Positions 12,172 through 24,344 are shown, counted from the first letter of the stretch. The stretch: DNA of 64,000 nt from Galeruca laticollis (GCA_963921935.1 OY998176.1:140164305-140228304), one strand, 5' to 3'. The notes: generated from the sequence alone by a model not told the origin. Made by a program: numbers and translations.

Positions 12172-14212
12172 GAGAATATCACGTGGATTGCAGCCTAAAT
12201 ACTAAATAATGTCAAATATTCTTGTTATACGAAACCGAGCGCTTTCGAAAGACTTTTTCTTTCTTTTTCAAGGTTGTATGTTAGAATTATTGGAAATCAA
12301 AGAAAACAGGATACATAGCAGTCACTTCTAACTTCAATTAAAATCAAAACCAATGCCTCAACATTGAAATAAAATACAATAAGAAGAACGAAAAATTGAG
12401 TTTAAATTAAACATGGAAATTGATACTTGGCTTAAATCCCTCCTGAAGGAACACATTTTGCTTTTCAAATTCACCACCACTACATTTAAAAAGAGAATAT
12501 TAGACACTAAATCGGTTGTTTCAAGTGTATCTAGTTTTTGGATAGAAAGTAACGTTTTTTAATTTACAATACCTAATTACAGTCGTATTCTCTTCAAGCG
12601 AGTTTGTTTTATTTTATGTCTATATACCAGGGTAGTTGAAAATTTACGAGTGTGATACCAAATGTGGCACCAATCTTAGCAATGGAATTAATATTTAAAT
12701 TTTTTTGAATCTTGATGTCCCAATAATGTCAAAACTGGAGAAAAACCTTCTTTTTGAAAAATTTCTTTCACATAACAGTTGCCTGCTGTTATTTTTTGGT
12801 TGGCTGTCATAACAGGGAGTTAAATCTGTCACCAAACCGCATGAAATCTGTCACCAAACCGCGTGAAAAGCATCGGCCAAAAGAGAACAACACCTGTAGT
12901 TGGTAAGTTTAATTATCTCAAGAGGTTTCTTTAAAAAAATCATCCAAGTCCAGTCTCACTTCAGAGGCTGTCACCCTCTGAGTAGCCAAAACTATTTTTT
13001 TTATATAACAACCTTCAAAGGGGGAAATGGCAAGTCCCACCCCCTGTTAAGTTTGTCAGTCCCGACATAGGTAGGAACTCCCCACAGACCTCCCCTAAAT
13101 GCTGTTAGTTCAAGTATAGTACTCTTCATGCCTGGTGTTATATGATTAAAATTGTTTTGACATTTCTCCTTGTAAAATATGTTATAGTGTGGAAATATGT
13201 TTATAGCGGAGTTAGTTGCTAGTACCATGCCCGTGAAAAACGCAACAATTTCTCCACAGACACCATACAACACCTAACTAAGGGAAGAATCGTCACTGCT
13301 AGTTGGGTTGACATTTGTACAATGTAGCAAATATGTGTAAATCTTACTTATGTCATCGATGTCAGATTTTTTATTCATAGTTAGGTCATTGACTTGGATG
13401 TGGTACATTTCTAAGAATTTACGTTTATTTCTATTTCTTTCAACTTCACAATTTCCAAAATCTACGTGATGTGTCTCATCTATTATGTGTTCTGTAAGCG
13501 CACATTTTCTTTTCCCTAACCTACTATCGCTTTTATGCTATGATTTTTTAAATTTTGTGAGGTTCCACCTATATACTTCTTCCCACAATTCATACAGGGT
13601 ATCTGATAAACCACGTTTGTACGTTGGAGGGTCTCATCTTTGTGTTTAAGTTTAGTGAACAATTTGTTTGAAGGCTGGGCTGATTTTTGTGCAATTTTTA
13701 CTGTGGAAATATCTTTGAAATGTTTAATGATTTTATCCGAGATTTCACCAAGATATGGTATTGATCCGAACACAATATTAGGTTGGTTTTCCCTTCCTGT
13801 GTGATTCTCATCTCTGCTCATCCCCCCAAGGACAGTTCGATCACTCTGCGTGTTGAAAATCAATTTTCTTAAAATATGTGGTGAGTAACTATTATTTAAT
13901 AAAGCATCATATAATTCTCTATAATTTTTTTGTAAAAATGATGGGTGTGTTTTAAATTCTATTTTTAAGTCCTAAAACCAAGTTAATTTTCATTTTATAT
14001 GGATGATGAGACATGTAATTCAGATATCTTCCTGAAAAAGTTGGTTTTTTATAGCAATCTAAGATCAGGGTATTCGAGTTGGTTCTGATCACTTTCGTGT
14101 CTAAAAAGGGTACAGATCCATCTCGTTTTTCTTCCACCGTAAACTGTATATTATCGTGGTAGCTGTTAAAGATATTTAAAATAGTTTTAACTTGGTTGTT
14201 AGAAACCACGGT
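12172..14212 (-). mobile_element. Penelope-like element, 5'-truncated copy
   Basis: On the minus strand this runs from the last part of the reverse transcriptase through the GIY-YIG endonuclease to about 1.1 kb of 3' noncoding sequence that ends beside a (TA)n tract. The 3' noncoding part (13155-12172) is repeated in inverted orientation at 14252-15312. PLEs are known to carry long terminal repeats in either orientation. Here the arrangement looks like two truncated copies joined at their 5' ends near 14212. Confidence 0.8.
13268..14212 (-). pseudogene. Penelope-like RT C-terminus plus GIY-YIG endonuclease
   Basis: Three consecutive minus-strand segments. 14209-13952 carries the end of the RT: a HDNIQFTVEE strand, a PFLDTKV box and a linker with KKPTFSGRYLNY. 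Frame changes lead to 13863-13516, holding the linker to the nuclease and the GIY-YIG core (VVYQIPC-x2-C-x3-YIGGTSQ-L). From about 13510 to 13268 an open tail includes the ALTEHIIDETH motif with the catalytic-region His and Glu. RT and nuclease would act together in PLE insertion. At least two frameshifts separate the segments and the RT palm is absent, so the copy is dead. Confidence 0.8.
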
Positions 14213-14251
14213 GAACCAAGTTGAAAGAATTTTAAATATCTTTAACAGCTA
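14156..14251. repeat. Hairpin at the junction of two PLE copies
   Basis: GGTAGCTGTTAAAGATATTT on the left and AAATATCTTTAACAGCTACC on the right frame a spacer that includes AACTTGGTT/AACCAAGTT. Both arms encode the same RT segment (NQV-x2-ILNIFNSY) on opposite strands, with several differences. The joint therefore connects two different PLE copies rather than being one recent fold-back. Confidence 0.8.
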
Positions 14252-15312
14252 CCAATTTTAATCATATAACACCAGGCACGGAGAGTACCATACTTGAACT
14301 AACAGCATTTCGGGGAGGTCTGTGGGAAGTTCCTACCTCTGTCGGGACTGACAACCTTGACAGGAGGTGGGACTTGCCATTTCCCTCTTTGAAGGTTGTT
14401 ATTTGAAAAAAAAAATTGGCTACTCAGAGGGTGACAGCCTCTGAAGTTGGCTATTTCAGAATCTAAAATTTCCAGAGTGAGAGACTGGACGTGGATGATT
14501 TTTTTAAAGAAACCTCTTGAGATAATTGAACTTATCAACTACAGGTGTTGTTCTCTTTTGGCCAGTGCTTTTTACACGCGATAATTTCCTGGATATGTTC
14601 ACAGCCACGGGACCGATGAAGTGAAAGTTCATGCGGTTTGGTGACTCTGAGCAGATTCAACTCATTGTGATGACAACCAACCAGAAAATAACAGCAGGCA
14701 ACTGTTATGAGAGAGGATTTTTTAAAAAGAAGGTTTTTCTTCAGTTTTGACATTAATGGGACATCAAGATTCAAAAAAATTTAAATATTATTCTCATTGC
14801 TAAGATTGGTGCAACATTTAGTATCACACTCGTAAATTTTCAACTACCCTGATATATAGACATAAAATAAAACAAACTCGCTTGAAGAGAGTACGACTGT
14901 CATCAGGTATTGTAAATTAAAAAACGTTACTTTCTATCCAAAAACTAGATACACTTGGAACAACCGAATTAGTGTCTAATATTCTTTTTTAAAATATAGT
15001 GGTGGTGAATTTTAAAACCAAAATGTGTTCCTTCAGGAGGGATTTAAGCTAAGTATCAATTTCCATGTTTAATTTAAACTCATTTTTCGTTTTTCTTATT
15101 GTATTTTATTTCAATGTTGAGGCATTGATTTTGATTTTAATTGAAGTTAGAAGTGACTGCTATGTATCCTGTTTTCTTTGATTTCCCATAATTCTACCAT
15201 ACAACCTTGAAAAAGAAAGAAAAAGTCCTTCGAAAGCGCTCGGTTTCGTAGGTATAACAAGAATTTTTAACATTATTTAGGCTGCAATCCCCGTGATATT
15301 TTCAATTTTATT
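14213..15312 (+). mobile_element. Second Penelope-like copy, inverted, internally deleted
   Basis: It starts with about 40 bp of RT coding sequence, skips the whole GIY-YIG region, and continues with the 3' noncoding part. That part matches the left copy in inverse order over about 1 kb, for example AATCATATAACACCAGGCA, the GGGTGACAGCCTCTGAAG box and GAAAGCGCTCGGTTTCG. Matches are clear but not perfect, with several indels, so the two arms have aged. Confidence 0.75.
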
Positions 15313-15337
15313 TGTTGATAGTTCAGCCGTGACAACT

Positions 15338-15342
<5 letters not shown>

Positions 15343-15423
<81 letters not shown>
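15343..15423. repeat. (TA)n microsatellite
   Basis: Pure TA tract lying exactly between the right PLE arm and the 5' LTR of the next element. Confidence 0.95.
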
Positions 15424-15429
<6 letters not shown>

Positions 15430-16988
15430 CATATCCTCTATCTAAATTCTAAAGAAAATATTGAAATAAGGAAAAATGTGCATATTTGGATGTAATACTA
15501 GTGATACACACTGTATTATCAATAATTTTAAAGTTTCAATATACAAATAAATTTTGACATTTCAATTTCGGATGACATTTATGCAGAATATACTTTATAA
15601 CTATTTGAAAACAAGAATACAGATGTCTCTGTTAGCAAAATTGCAACTATATTAAAAAAATGAAAATCTCTCTTTGTTATAGGAAAACGTAAGTTTGTAT
15701 TTTTTTAATAAAAAGAATTTTTTGGTAACCAAAGGAGAGGAGAATCAAATATATAAAAAGTTTAGTTAGTTGATTTTGATATCCCCACGAGGCAACATCG
15801 AAATAAGAGTTGCCTCAAATTTATTTGAAAATATCATAGTAATTTATATGAATATCATCAGATCATCAAATCCTGCATTGTAAAGCCAGTGCGTGTATAA
15901 TTCACCACGATTTGCATCGATAAAGTGCGGGTGATTTTCCGATTTCTAAATTATTAATTTAGAAAGTTTTTCCTGAATTCTGAACACGGTTTGGAATACA
16001 AACGAGTTAACCAGTACCTAGTTGGTGAGTCCTGTCCAGTTTATTTACATTATTTCTCGAGAATTAATAGGCCTTTATTAAAAATATCTCAAAATTAGAT
16101 GCATCTCATGGTAATAAATTCCATTGAAATTACAGTAACGTTACTCAAATAAAATTCAACGTCAAGCGAAGATAATTTTGGAATAGACAACTTAAACGGA
16201 AATTTGCGTATTTTGACATTAATATACATCAAGTATATAATCAAACATTTTGAACTTTGATAAATTATTTAGCGAGTAGATTTATAATTATAGGTTGTCT
16301 TAATTTTAAGGTTGATAGAAAATTCTATCTTTGTTTCTGCGTTTATAATATTTTTGAAAAGTTCTAATTTCTTGTAATTTGTTATTTGACAATATATTAT
16401 ATAAATTTGAATTCTAATCACTCTTTGGTACTCATTTTATATTCATTTCTCATTGTATTTGATAATTTTCAGGCTCTAGAAATTTTGATATAATAAGTGA
16501 CATTTGGTTAATTTCCTGACAGTAAAATCATATATGTCATAAGATAATTTAATTGTCTCGTAGTATATAGAACAAACAGTTACTCTAGATTTGGAATAGC
16601 GTAATACGTAATTTGGAAAATTCTTTAAAAATTTATAAATTTGAATTATTATTTGAAATCTTTGATCCCTCCCTGAGATAAGAGTGAGTAAGTCGATTGT
16701 GTATTGATTTATCTTTCACAATATAAAATGTAATATTCATCTAAGCCGTGCATATTAATTTGACAACTGCTGTCAAAAATTTCAATAGGTTATATTCAGT
16801 GGTGAAGGCATATTCACAAATTCACAAGAGTGTAGTTACAATCATAAATTGTGACATCAACAAATAAAATTCATATCGTATAAATTCATAAATTAAACTA
16901 TTAAATAATTAATAAAACATCGAAATATATTAATTTGTCACCCAAACGTGGGGTAAATATTATTAAAGAACATAGAATATATTATAAT
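15424..16988 (+). repeat. 5' LTR
   Basis: About 1.56 kb, long for an insect LTR. Its first 110 bp and its last 800 bp match the 3' LTR closely. The middle (about 15535-16170) is absent from the 3' LTR, where a PLE fragment sits instead, but can be recognised in inverted form within 20570-21920. It shows no canonical TG...CA termini. Boundaries come from where the repeats stop matching. Confidence 0.75.
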
Positions 16989-17010
16989 TGGCGCCGCAAA
17001 GTGAGGCAAA
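16989..17010 (+). other. Putative primer-binding site
   Basis: TGGCGCCGCAAAGTGAGGC begins at the exact base where the two LTRs stop matching. TGGCGCC starts are common in primer-binding sites of insect gypsy-type elements. The tRNA was not identified. Confidence 0.6.
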
Positions 17011-17105
17011 AATATATTTATCATTATTATCATAAACAGTATAGAAAAATATTATAATTTGACGCAGAAAATTCATTGACTATATAAAAAAATTAAGTAT
17101 CGACC

Positions 17106-18128
17106 ATGGAAAGAAAAATACAGGGAAATGGATATAAAAAAGAGGAAACTTCAGATGTAATAACCATGTTTAAAATTTTGTTGGAAAAAATGGATCAACT
17201 AACAAAAAAATCAGACATGCTGTTGGAATATTTTAACCGAATAGGGGGGAACATTGATGATAAGACAGATATGATGTTAGATAAAAAGGATAACATGAAT
17301 GTAAATATAAATGACAATAAAAATGTTGATACTGTTGAACAGAAAATATGTAATAAAATGAAAAAGGAAATAGAAGAAGTAAATATGGAAACCTTAAATG
17401 AAATAAAGAAAATTAGAGATGAAAACGAGCAATTGAGTGAACAAATGACCGATATGAGAGTAGATATGGTAGAACAAAATAAGAATTTGAAAATATATCA
17501 AGAAAATGGAGTTGAGAAGAAAATTGATGGAATACAGTCTATAAAAGTACAAAGACAAACTAAAGATGAAATGGTAGACAATAATTTACAGAATCTAGGA
17601 AGTGAAGAAGTGATGCAAATTTATGAAGAAAATATTTATTGGAAAATAAAATACTTAGATGTCAATATAGTGAAACAAATCGTGACATATGATAAAAGAA
17701 ATAATAATTATAATAGGGGGATAAAACTTAATTGGGAATTAAAGAAAATGAACAAAATATTACAAGAAGCTAAGGAAGAAACCATAAGACAAAATATAGA
17801 AAGAACAATTTATAAAGGAAATGTCAAAATAAAAGTAAAACTTGACAGAAATATGAAATTAATTGATCCAAGAAATTTTATTAATATAATTGAAAATAAA
17901 ATGATAGGAAGTGAACATATTATGGAGAAGAAAATAATTAAAATTACTTTCAATGATATGGAAGAATTTGAGATGCAAATTTCAATGCATTTATTGGAAG
18001 AAATTGATGAGATATGGGACTTCAAAATTAAAAAAGATATGGTGGAGAACAGAAAGAAGCGACAGAAACCGATAGAGAATCAAACAATAAGAGAAGAGAA
18101 TGAGACGAAGTTTAGGAGAGGAAAATAG
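17106..18128 (+). CDS. Gag-like coiled-coil protein of the LTR element
   Basis: An ATG-initiated, uninterrupted 340-residue ORF about 100 bp after the primer-binding site, where gag is expected. It is extremely rich in Lys, Glu, Asn, Ile and Met. Residues 15-50 and 75-120 look like coiled coil (heptads such as EQLSEQMTDMRVDMVEQ). The second half contains a compact region (residues about 180-310) with RNFINIIE and ITFNDMEEFEMQI, followed by a basic tail ending FRRGK. No zinc knuckle is seen. By position and composition it is probably Gag; I do not recognise it by sequence. The codon use matches the A+T bias of the surrounding DNA. Confidence 0.6.
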   Translation: MERKIQGNGYKKEETSDVITMFKILLEKMDQLTKKSDMLLEYFNRIGGNIDDKTDMMLDKKDNMNVNINDNKNVDTVEQKICNKMKKEIEEVNMETLNEIKKIRDENEQLSEQMTDMRVDMVEQNKNLKIYQENGVEKKIDGIQSIKVQRQTKDEMVDNNLQNLGSEEVMQIYEENIYWKIKYLDVNIVKQIVTYDKRNNNYNRGIKLNWELKKMNKILQEAKEETIRQNIERTIYKGNVKIKVKLDRNMKLIDPRNFINIIENKMIGSEHIMEKKIIKITFNDMEEFEMQISMHLLEEIDEIWDFKIKKDMVENRKKRQKPIENQTIREENETKFRRGK

Positions 18129-18299
18129 AATTGAATTATATGAAAGGATTATAGGAACGAAATCTAGAAACGAAAGGGAATTGTACATGGTAAGGGATGG
18201 ATATAAAAACGATATGTAAATAAAAAGGTTTATGATTAACAAGTAATATTTAAAAACATATGTAAATAGGAAATTATATAAACAGGGTTTGACTAAAAA

Positions 18300-19025
18300 A
18301 ATTTGATAGACATGTTGATATGAATTATGGAAATGAAAAATAGAAGTTACAGAAATGGAGAACGAATATATGGATATGGATGACAATAAGTATTTTGAGA
18401 ATAGAAGAGATTTTAGAAACTTTGATAGAAGAAATGATAATGGAAATAGAAATGAAATTAAGCAACAAAATAGATGGACGGGATGAAATAATTACATTTA
18501 TAGGAGCAAACGGAAGGAAGTTATATGAACTCAGCAAATCTATGATACAAAAGATTGAATTAAAGGATAGAAAGAAGTTGATATGTAAGCATTGTTGATA
18601 AAGAAGTTAGAAACTGACATAGTTATTGATGAATTGATGAAATATAAGGAAATAATTGATTGTGAAGAGATAGAATTAAATGGTAAAATAATTGAATTTG
18701 AGGAGGTAAATATGGAAGTATTGGCAATTGAAGAGGATAATAGGAAGTTATGGAATATAAAGAGGAAGGGAATTATGGTAGAATTGGAGGTAATGAGTGG
18801 AAATAAGAAATATGAAGAAAAAGTGAAGAATGTGATAATGAAATATGAAGGATTGTATGAAAAAGAAATTAGAATGGTGAATAATTATGTGCGTGAGATA
18901 GAATAAATAGAAGATGTGAGAAGTAATGGTAATTGGACAGATTGTGAAGAAGAACATGATGAATTTATAAATAAATTGTCAAAGATGTATGAGACAAGAA
19001 TTCCGAAGGAACTAAGGGTTGCTTA
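18300..19025 (+). pseudogene. Remnants downstream of gag (gag tail and start of pol?)
   Basis: Around 18380-18480 one frame gives an Asn/Arg-rich string (NFDRRNDNGNRNE) like the C-terminal tail of gypsy-type Gags. From 18592 to 18906 a 104-residue ORF ends in KYEGLYEKEIRMVNNYVREIE. This resembles the short region that precedes the reverse transcriptase in gypsy-type Pol. The frame then breaks, with stops and no RT motifs. My reading is a deleted and frameshifted pol, but the similarity is weak. Confidence 0.35.
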
Positions 19026-19400
19026 ATGAAAATATGGATTATCAAAATAAATAATACTGAGAAATGCTGAAACAAAATCATATCCCTTAAAATATAAATG
19101 TTTAGACAGATTAAAACAGAATTTAGAAACCTTTGAGACCAAAAAAAAATTTATCAACATGTATATAGGGAATTTTAGAATGATATTATGTTACGTGAAG
19201 TTTTAATAGATATAGTAGATTTAATAAGTTTTTATGGGAATTAGGAATGATAGTTTAATACGTTTGAAGATATTTTCTAATAACGATATGTTAATAATTA
19301 TTCGTAAGACATGACTATGTTACTAAGATATTAGTATGATATTTGACAATTTGAAAGATAAATTATAATTATATACAAGAATCGATTTATCATTCTTTTA

Positions 19401-19410
19401 TTAGGGGGAT
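19401..19410 (+). other. Polypurine tract before the 3' LTR
   Basis: TTAGGGGGAT immediately precedes the first base of the 3' LTR. This is the expected place for plus-strand priming. Confidence 0.65.
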
Positions 19411-20494
19411 TTAATACATATCCTCTATCTAAATTCTAAAGAAAATATTGAAATAAGGAAAAATGTGCATATTTGGATGTAATACTAGTGACTAGTATTA
19501 TCAATAATTTTAAATGAGATTGACTGTCTCGACCCTTACTTCGTGGAATATGCTCATATTAGTGTTTTTAAATGAAACTCAAGGTCTCTAGTTAATTCCA
19601 CAATATAATACAAGTTATTGAAAATTCTAAAAAATTGACAATTGTTTCGATAAATCAATATCATCGTCAGAATGACAGAAGTTACATTTTTTTTTCGGAA
19701 TAGAGAATTTAAACGGAAATTTGCGTATTTTGACATTGATATACATCAAGTATATAATCAAACATTTTGAGCTTTGATAAATTATTTAGCGAGTAGATTT
19801 ATAATTATAGGTTGTCTAAATTTTAAGGTTGATAGAAAATTCTATCTCTGTTTCTGCGTTTATAATATTTTTGAAAAGTTCTAATTTCTTGTAATTTGTT
19901 ATTTGATAATATATCATATAAATTTGAATTCCAGTCACTCTTTGGTACTCATTTCATATTCATATCTCATTGTATTTGATAATTTTCAGGCTATAGAAAT
20001 TTTGATATAATGAGTAACATTTGGTTATTTCCTGACAGTAAAATCATATATGTCATAAGATAATTTAATTGTCTCGTAGTATATTGAACAAACAGTTACT
20101 CTAGATTTGGAATAGCGTAATACGTAATTTGGAAAATTCTTTGAAAATTTATAAATTTGAATTATTATTTGAAATCTTTGATCCCTCCCTGAGATAAGAG
20201 TGAGTAAGTCGATTGTGTATTGATTTATCGTTCACAATATAAAATTTAATATTCATCTAAGCCGGGCATATTAATTTGACAACTGCTGTCAAAAATTTCA
20301 ATAGGTTATATTCAGTGGTAAAGGTATATTCACAAGAGTGTAGTTACAATCATAAATTGTGACATCAACACATAAAATTCATATGGTATAAATCCATAAA
20401 TTAATCTATTAAATAATTAATAAAAGATCGAAATATAATAATTTGTCACCCAAACGTGGGGCAAATATTATTAAAGATCATAGAATATATTATA
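19411..20494 (+). repeat. 3' LTR, interrupted and partly replaced
   Basis: It starts with the same 110 bp as the 5' LTR. After about 19515 a PLE-type fragment takes the place of roughly 630 bp. From about 19694 to the end it again matches the 5' LTR, with scattered substitutions and small indels. The end runs into a (TA)n tract. Confidence 0.75.
19516..19693 (+). mobile_element. Penelope-type terminal fragment inside the 3' LTR
   Basis: It shares TGTCTCGACCCTTACTTCGT through TTAGTGTTTTTAAATGAAAC and the TCTCTAGTTAATTCCACA stretch with 34618-34737, and the later part with 39936-40060. The copy at 39936 is attached to PLE reverse-transcriptase sequence, which identifies the family. Confidence 0.7.
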
Positions 20495-20499
20495 ATATA

Positions 20500-20560
<61 letters not shown>
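20485..20560. repeat. (TA)n microsatellite
   Basis: TA tract separating the 3' LTR from an inverted LTR copy. Confidence 0.9.
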
Positions 20561-20561
<1 letters not shown>

Positions 20562-20569
20562 TCAATCTA

Positions 20570-21920
20570 ATAAATATTAATTTCTGTATTTTGAAAGATA
20601 CATTAATTCACAATCGACTTAATCACTCTTGTCTCAGGGTGGGATCAAAAAATTTTAAATAATAATAATTCAAATTTTATAATTTTCAAGTTATATCCAA
20701 ATCAAATATTACTCTATATTCAGAATCTCGAGTAACCGTTTATTCAATATAATAAAAGGCACTTGAATTATCTTATGACATTCACAATTTTACTGTCACT
20801 GGAAATTAAGCAAATGTCACTGATTAGATCAAAATTTCTATAGCATGCAAAATGTTAAATACGATTAAACTAGATACTGAATGAATACCACAGTGAGTTG
20901 GAATCAAAATTATATATATTATACGATCAGATAACAAAATTACAAAAGTATCTATTGTTTTCCAAGAATATTATGAACGAAACAAAGATATTACTATCTA
21001 TCAACCTTAATATTAGTACAACCTATTCTAGAAATCAACTAATTAAAGTTTTTAATCAAAAGTTCAACTCGTCCAATATTTACTTGACGTATATCAATGT
21101 CAAATAACGCAATTTTTCGTTCAAATTGTCTATTCAAAAATTTTTCCCTTGATGTAAAATCTTATATGTGAACGTTAATTTGGTTTAGCTCAAATTATGA
21201 TATAGATGCATCTATTTTCGAAATGTATTTAAAAAGGCCTGTTAATTCTCGAGAAATAATTTCAAACTGGAGTGGATTCACCAAATAGGACAGGAAAACT
21301 CGTACGTATTCTAAATGTATTCAGAATTCTGCAGAACTTTCTAAATATATGATTTATAAACTGGAACCACTTACACTTGATACGTTGCAATTCTTCTACG
21401 AATTATGCACGCACTAACTTTATAATGTATGGCTTTATGATCTGATTGTATAGTTATACAATTTCTATCAAATTCTAAAAAATGTTGAGACAACTCTTAT
21501 TACGATGTTGTCTCGTGAGGGTTTCAAATTCAACTGCCTAAACTTTTTTCAAATAAATAAATCTCTTCTCCTGGGGTTACGAAAAATTCCTTTATAAAAA
21601 AAATACTAATTTATGTTTCCCTATAACAAAGAGATATTTGAATTTTTTTATTACCATTGTAATTCTGATAGAAGAGACATCTGTATTTTAAAATTTCAAA
21701 TATATTCTCCAAATCATAATATAATCTATCTATCATTAGATATATTCTGCATAAATGTCATCAGAAATTGAATGTCAAATTTGATTTGTATACCGAATCT
21801 TTCAAATCTATTGATTATACATATAATACAGTGTGTATCGAAAGTATTGCATACACATACAAATAATTGTCCTTATTTTGATGTTTCTTTTAAATTTTAG
21901 ATAGAGGAACTGTATTAATA
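20570..21920 (-). repeat. Diverged inverted copy of the same LTR
   Basis: Read on the minus strand, this follows the 5' LTR from TTAATACAG-TTCCTCTATCT at the right end to the GATCCCACCCTGAGACAAGAG box near 20640. It includes the middle section missing from the 3' LTR. It lacks the last 240 bp of the LTR and differs at many positions, so it is an older or different subfamily copy. No coding region follows; it may be a solo or truncated LTR. Confidence 0.7.
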
Positions 21921-21924
21921 TATA

Positions 21925-23680
21925 ATATTGTGAATATATTATTCTTATTCTATTTCATATTCACAATAAATTATTCTTATTCTATTTCATATTTGCCCAG
22001 TATATTTATGTTCAATAATGCCACACAGTGCACTTACCTTACTGTCTCCTTTGATTATTAAAATTTTTTAAATGAGCACTCAGCCTCTCAGGATGTTGGG
22101 TTCATAAGTTAAATATTTATATAATTCTTTTAACAATAAGCGCCAAATTTTAATATTTAATTTTGATAAAAAAAATCTTGTGAACTAAAATATCTGAATT
22201 CAATAAATTTTTACGCAACGGTCCTGTAAATTCTGTTTCCAAATCCCCTCTCAAGTTACAATAGGCTCTATCAATACTGCCAACCAACTGATAAATTAAA
22301 CACTAGGAAATATGGTCTACAGCCAATATAATTTATTCTTCCAAATGGGAAGACTTGTTAATTTATATATAAAAAATACATTATCCTTTTTAAACATCCA
22401 TTAAAAGAAAATGAACTTTCACACAATACACATTTACACAAATGAAATTTATGCTATATAAATGCAAATATTCAACCTATTAACTATACGTTATATACAT
22501 AAAAAAGAAGACAACCTTGAACTTATTATTCTCAGAAGATTCTCGTTACAAATTGCATGGAGACTCCATAATAGATGAACGTCAAAAGACACACGTTTTC
22601 AGTATATTTTCAATATCTAATGTTCAAACACACACGGTAAGTTTTATTTAAAATAAGCAGTTTTTAAATACCTTCTATCCGCTGATTATCAATAATTTGG
22701 TCAATTTATTGTATTGTCTCTCTTCTTTTTAGGAAGCTACGAAAATGTCGGGAATTTGATTCAAGGATCCATTCGAATCAATTTAATTTCAAATGCTTTT
22801 CAGGCATAGATTCTCTTCATAGGTCATGGAAATCACTGTTCTCTTGATACGGGATATATGACTCTTCAGGAATGCTTTTTTTAAGGTTAGTATCACTATT
22901 TTTAATATTATTTTACTTTAGTTTTAACAATTCTAATATTATTTCTCAAGAATAATTTATTTCTTTTTATTTTCCAATACTACTCGTCAACAACCTTCTT
23001 TTTCTCCTAAGCAACCACTTTTTTCTAAACAAGAAACCTCATTTTTCATTAGCCCTCTGTTTATTGAAATCATAAAAATATTTGTAACCAATCAAAATAA
23101 CTCATAGTAGTTCGGTCAAACAATTTCATTTTATTATTTAAAATATTAACTTCTTTAATTATAAAACATACTTTTTAACAATTCTAAACTAACAATTTAT
23201 CTATTCATCTTTTGCATTTTATTAATTCTTAAAATTTTTTAGCTGTCATGAATTTTTCTCTACCCAGCTGACACATACTTCCAGAAGTCAAAGATTTTAT
23301 AACACTAATGTTTTTATATGGAATTTCAACTTTGGGTATATTACAAGAAACATTTCTAGGGCTTCTAAATAGTTTAATGGTATCTAATGGGAATTTAAGA
23401 CATGCACAAACATTTTACGATTTCACCCGAAGAGTGGACTCATTCATTTCATAACAGGTGATGTTATTTTTATAAACTTTTCTCTTAAATAGTTTGAATT
23501 CTTATATCGGTGTCATGTACATATGTACAAGGTACATTATAAAGTTTAAAGAAATTTCATTTGTTTAATTTAGTTTAAATTTGACTCAAATAGTTTTTCC
23601 TTCAATAATTTTATACTCGTTAATATCTTAAGTTGTTTTTGATTCGTGTTAGATATATACAGTGTGTAGCATTATTTTTC

Positions 23681-23685
<5 letters not shown>
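21925..23685. other. AT-rich noncoding stretch
   Basis: Nothing I can assign. Short ORFs are at chance level. Confidence 0.4.

Positions 23686-23686
<1 letters not shown>

Positions 23687-23746
<60 letters not shown>
23687..23746. repeat. (TA)n microsatellite
   Basis: Pure TA tract. Confidence 0.95.
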
Positions 23747-23748
<2 letters not shown>

Positions 23749-23756
23749 CTGAATCT

Positions 23757-24160
23757 GTAAGACGCCCTGAATAATATCCTATTATAAAATTGGTCATTTG
23801 TATTTTATATTTTTCAAAAAAATACCAAAAATGTGATACTTCAACTAAAATAGCACCCGTTATACTAACTATAGTAAGCTTAAAATCCATAGGGTTTATC
23901 TTTGAGACGCTATGAACAGTATTCAATCATAAATTTGGTCTTCTGTATACATTTGAAGGCTGTATCGTGCTAACAAACCAAAATTTCTCGAAAAATTACA
24001 AAAGTATGGTACTTCAAGTACCATAGCACCCGTTGTACTAACTGTTGTGAGCTGAAGATCGATGGGGTTGATTTGTGAGATGACCGGAATAATATTCCAT
24101 CATAAAATTGGTGACTTGTTGCACTCCGGAGGCTATATCGTGCTAACAAGACATGTTACG
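23757..24160 (+). repeat. Diverged tandem repeat, about 2.5 units of 150-175 bp
   Basis: The block GGAATAATATTCCATCATAAAA...TTGGTGACTTGT recurs in diverged form near 23768, 23910 and 24085. The block ACTTCAA-TA-CATAGCACCCGTT-TACTAACT recurs near 23838 and 24010. GGCTGTATCGTGCTAACAA recurs near 23958 and 24132. No coding capacity is seen. Confidence 0.7.
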
Positions 24161-24344
24161 AAAAGTGTTAGATGACAACGACAACGACATACACACAGGA
24201 TTTTATTCTAAAATCTACTTTTTCCTGATTTTTTCGCTGTGAAATGAAAAAGTAGAACTGTCTGTGGGTATGGTGTACACACTAGACATAAATTGAGTGA
24301 AGATAAACGACGAGTACTCAGTGTGTATATGTTCATTAATATGC

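Larger units (their letters stand above)
15424..20494 (+). mobile_element. LTR retrotransposon with Gag-like ORF but nearly no pol
   Basis: Two direct repeats (15424-16988 and 19411-20494) begin with the same TTAATACATATCCTCTATC and end with the same GAATATATTATAAT. They flank a 2.4-kb interior. A TGGCGCC primer-binding-like site follows the 5' LTR and a purine run precedes the 3' LTR. The interior has a 340-residue coiled-coil ORF and short downstream remnants, but no reverse transcriptase palm, RNase H or integrase. It therefore needed enzymes supplied in trans or lost its pol by deletion. Confidence 0.75.

Noticed and set aside
16920..16990. TTGTCACCCAAACGTGGGG as primer-binding site
   Set aside because: The same string is inside both LTRs, so it belongs to the LTR; the true junction is at TGGCGCCGC.
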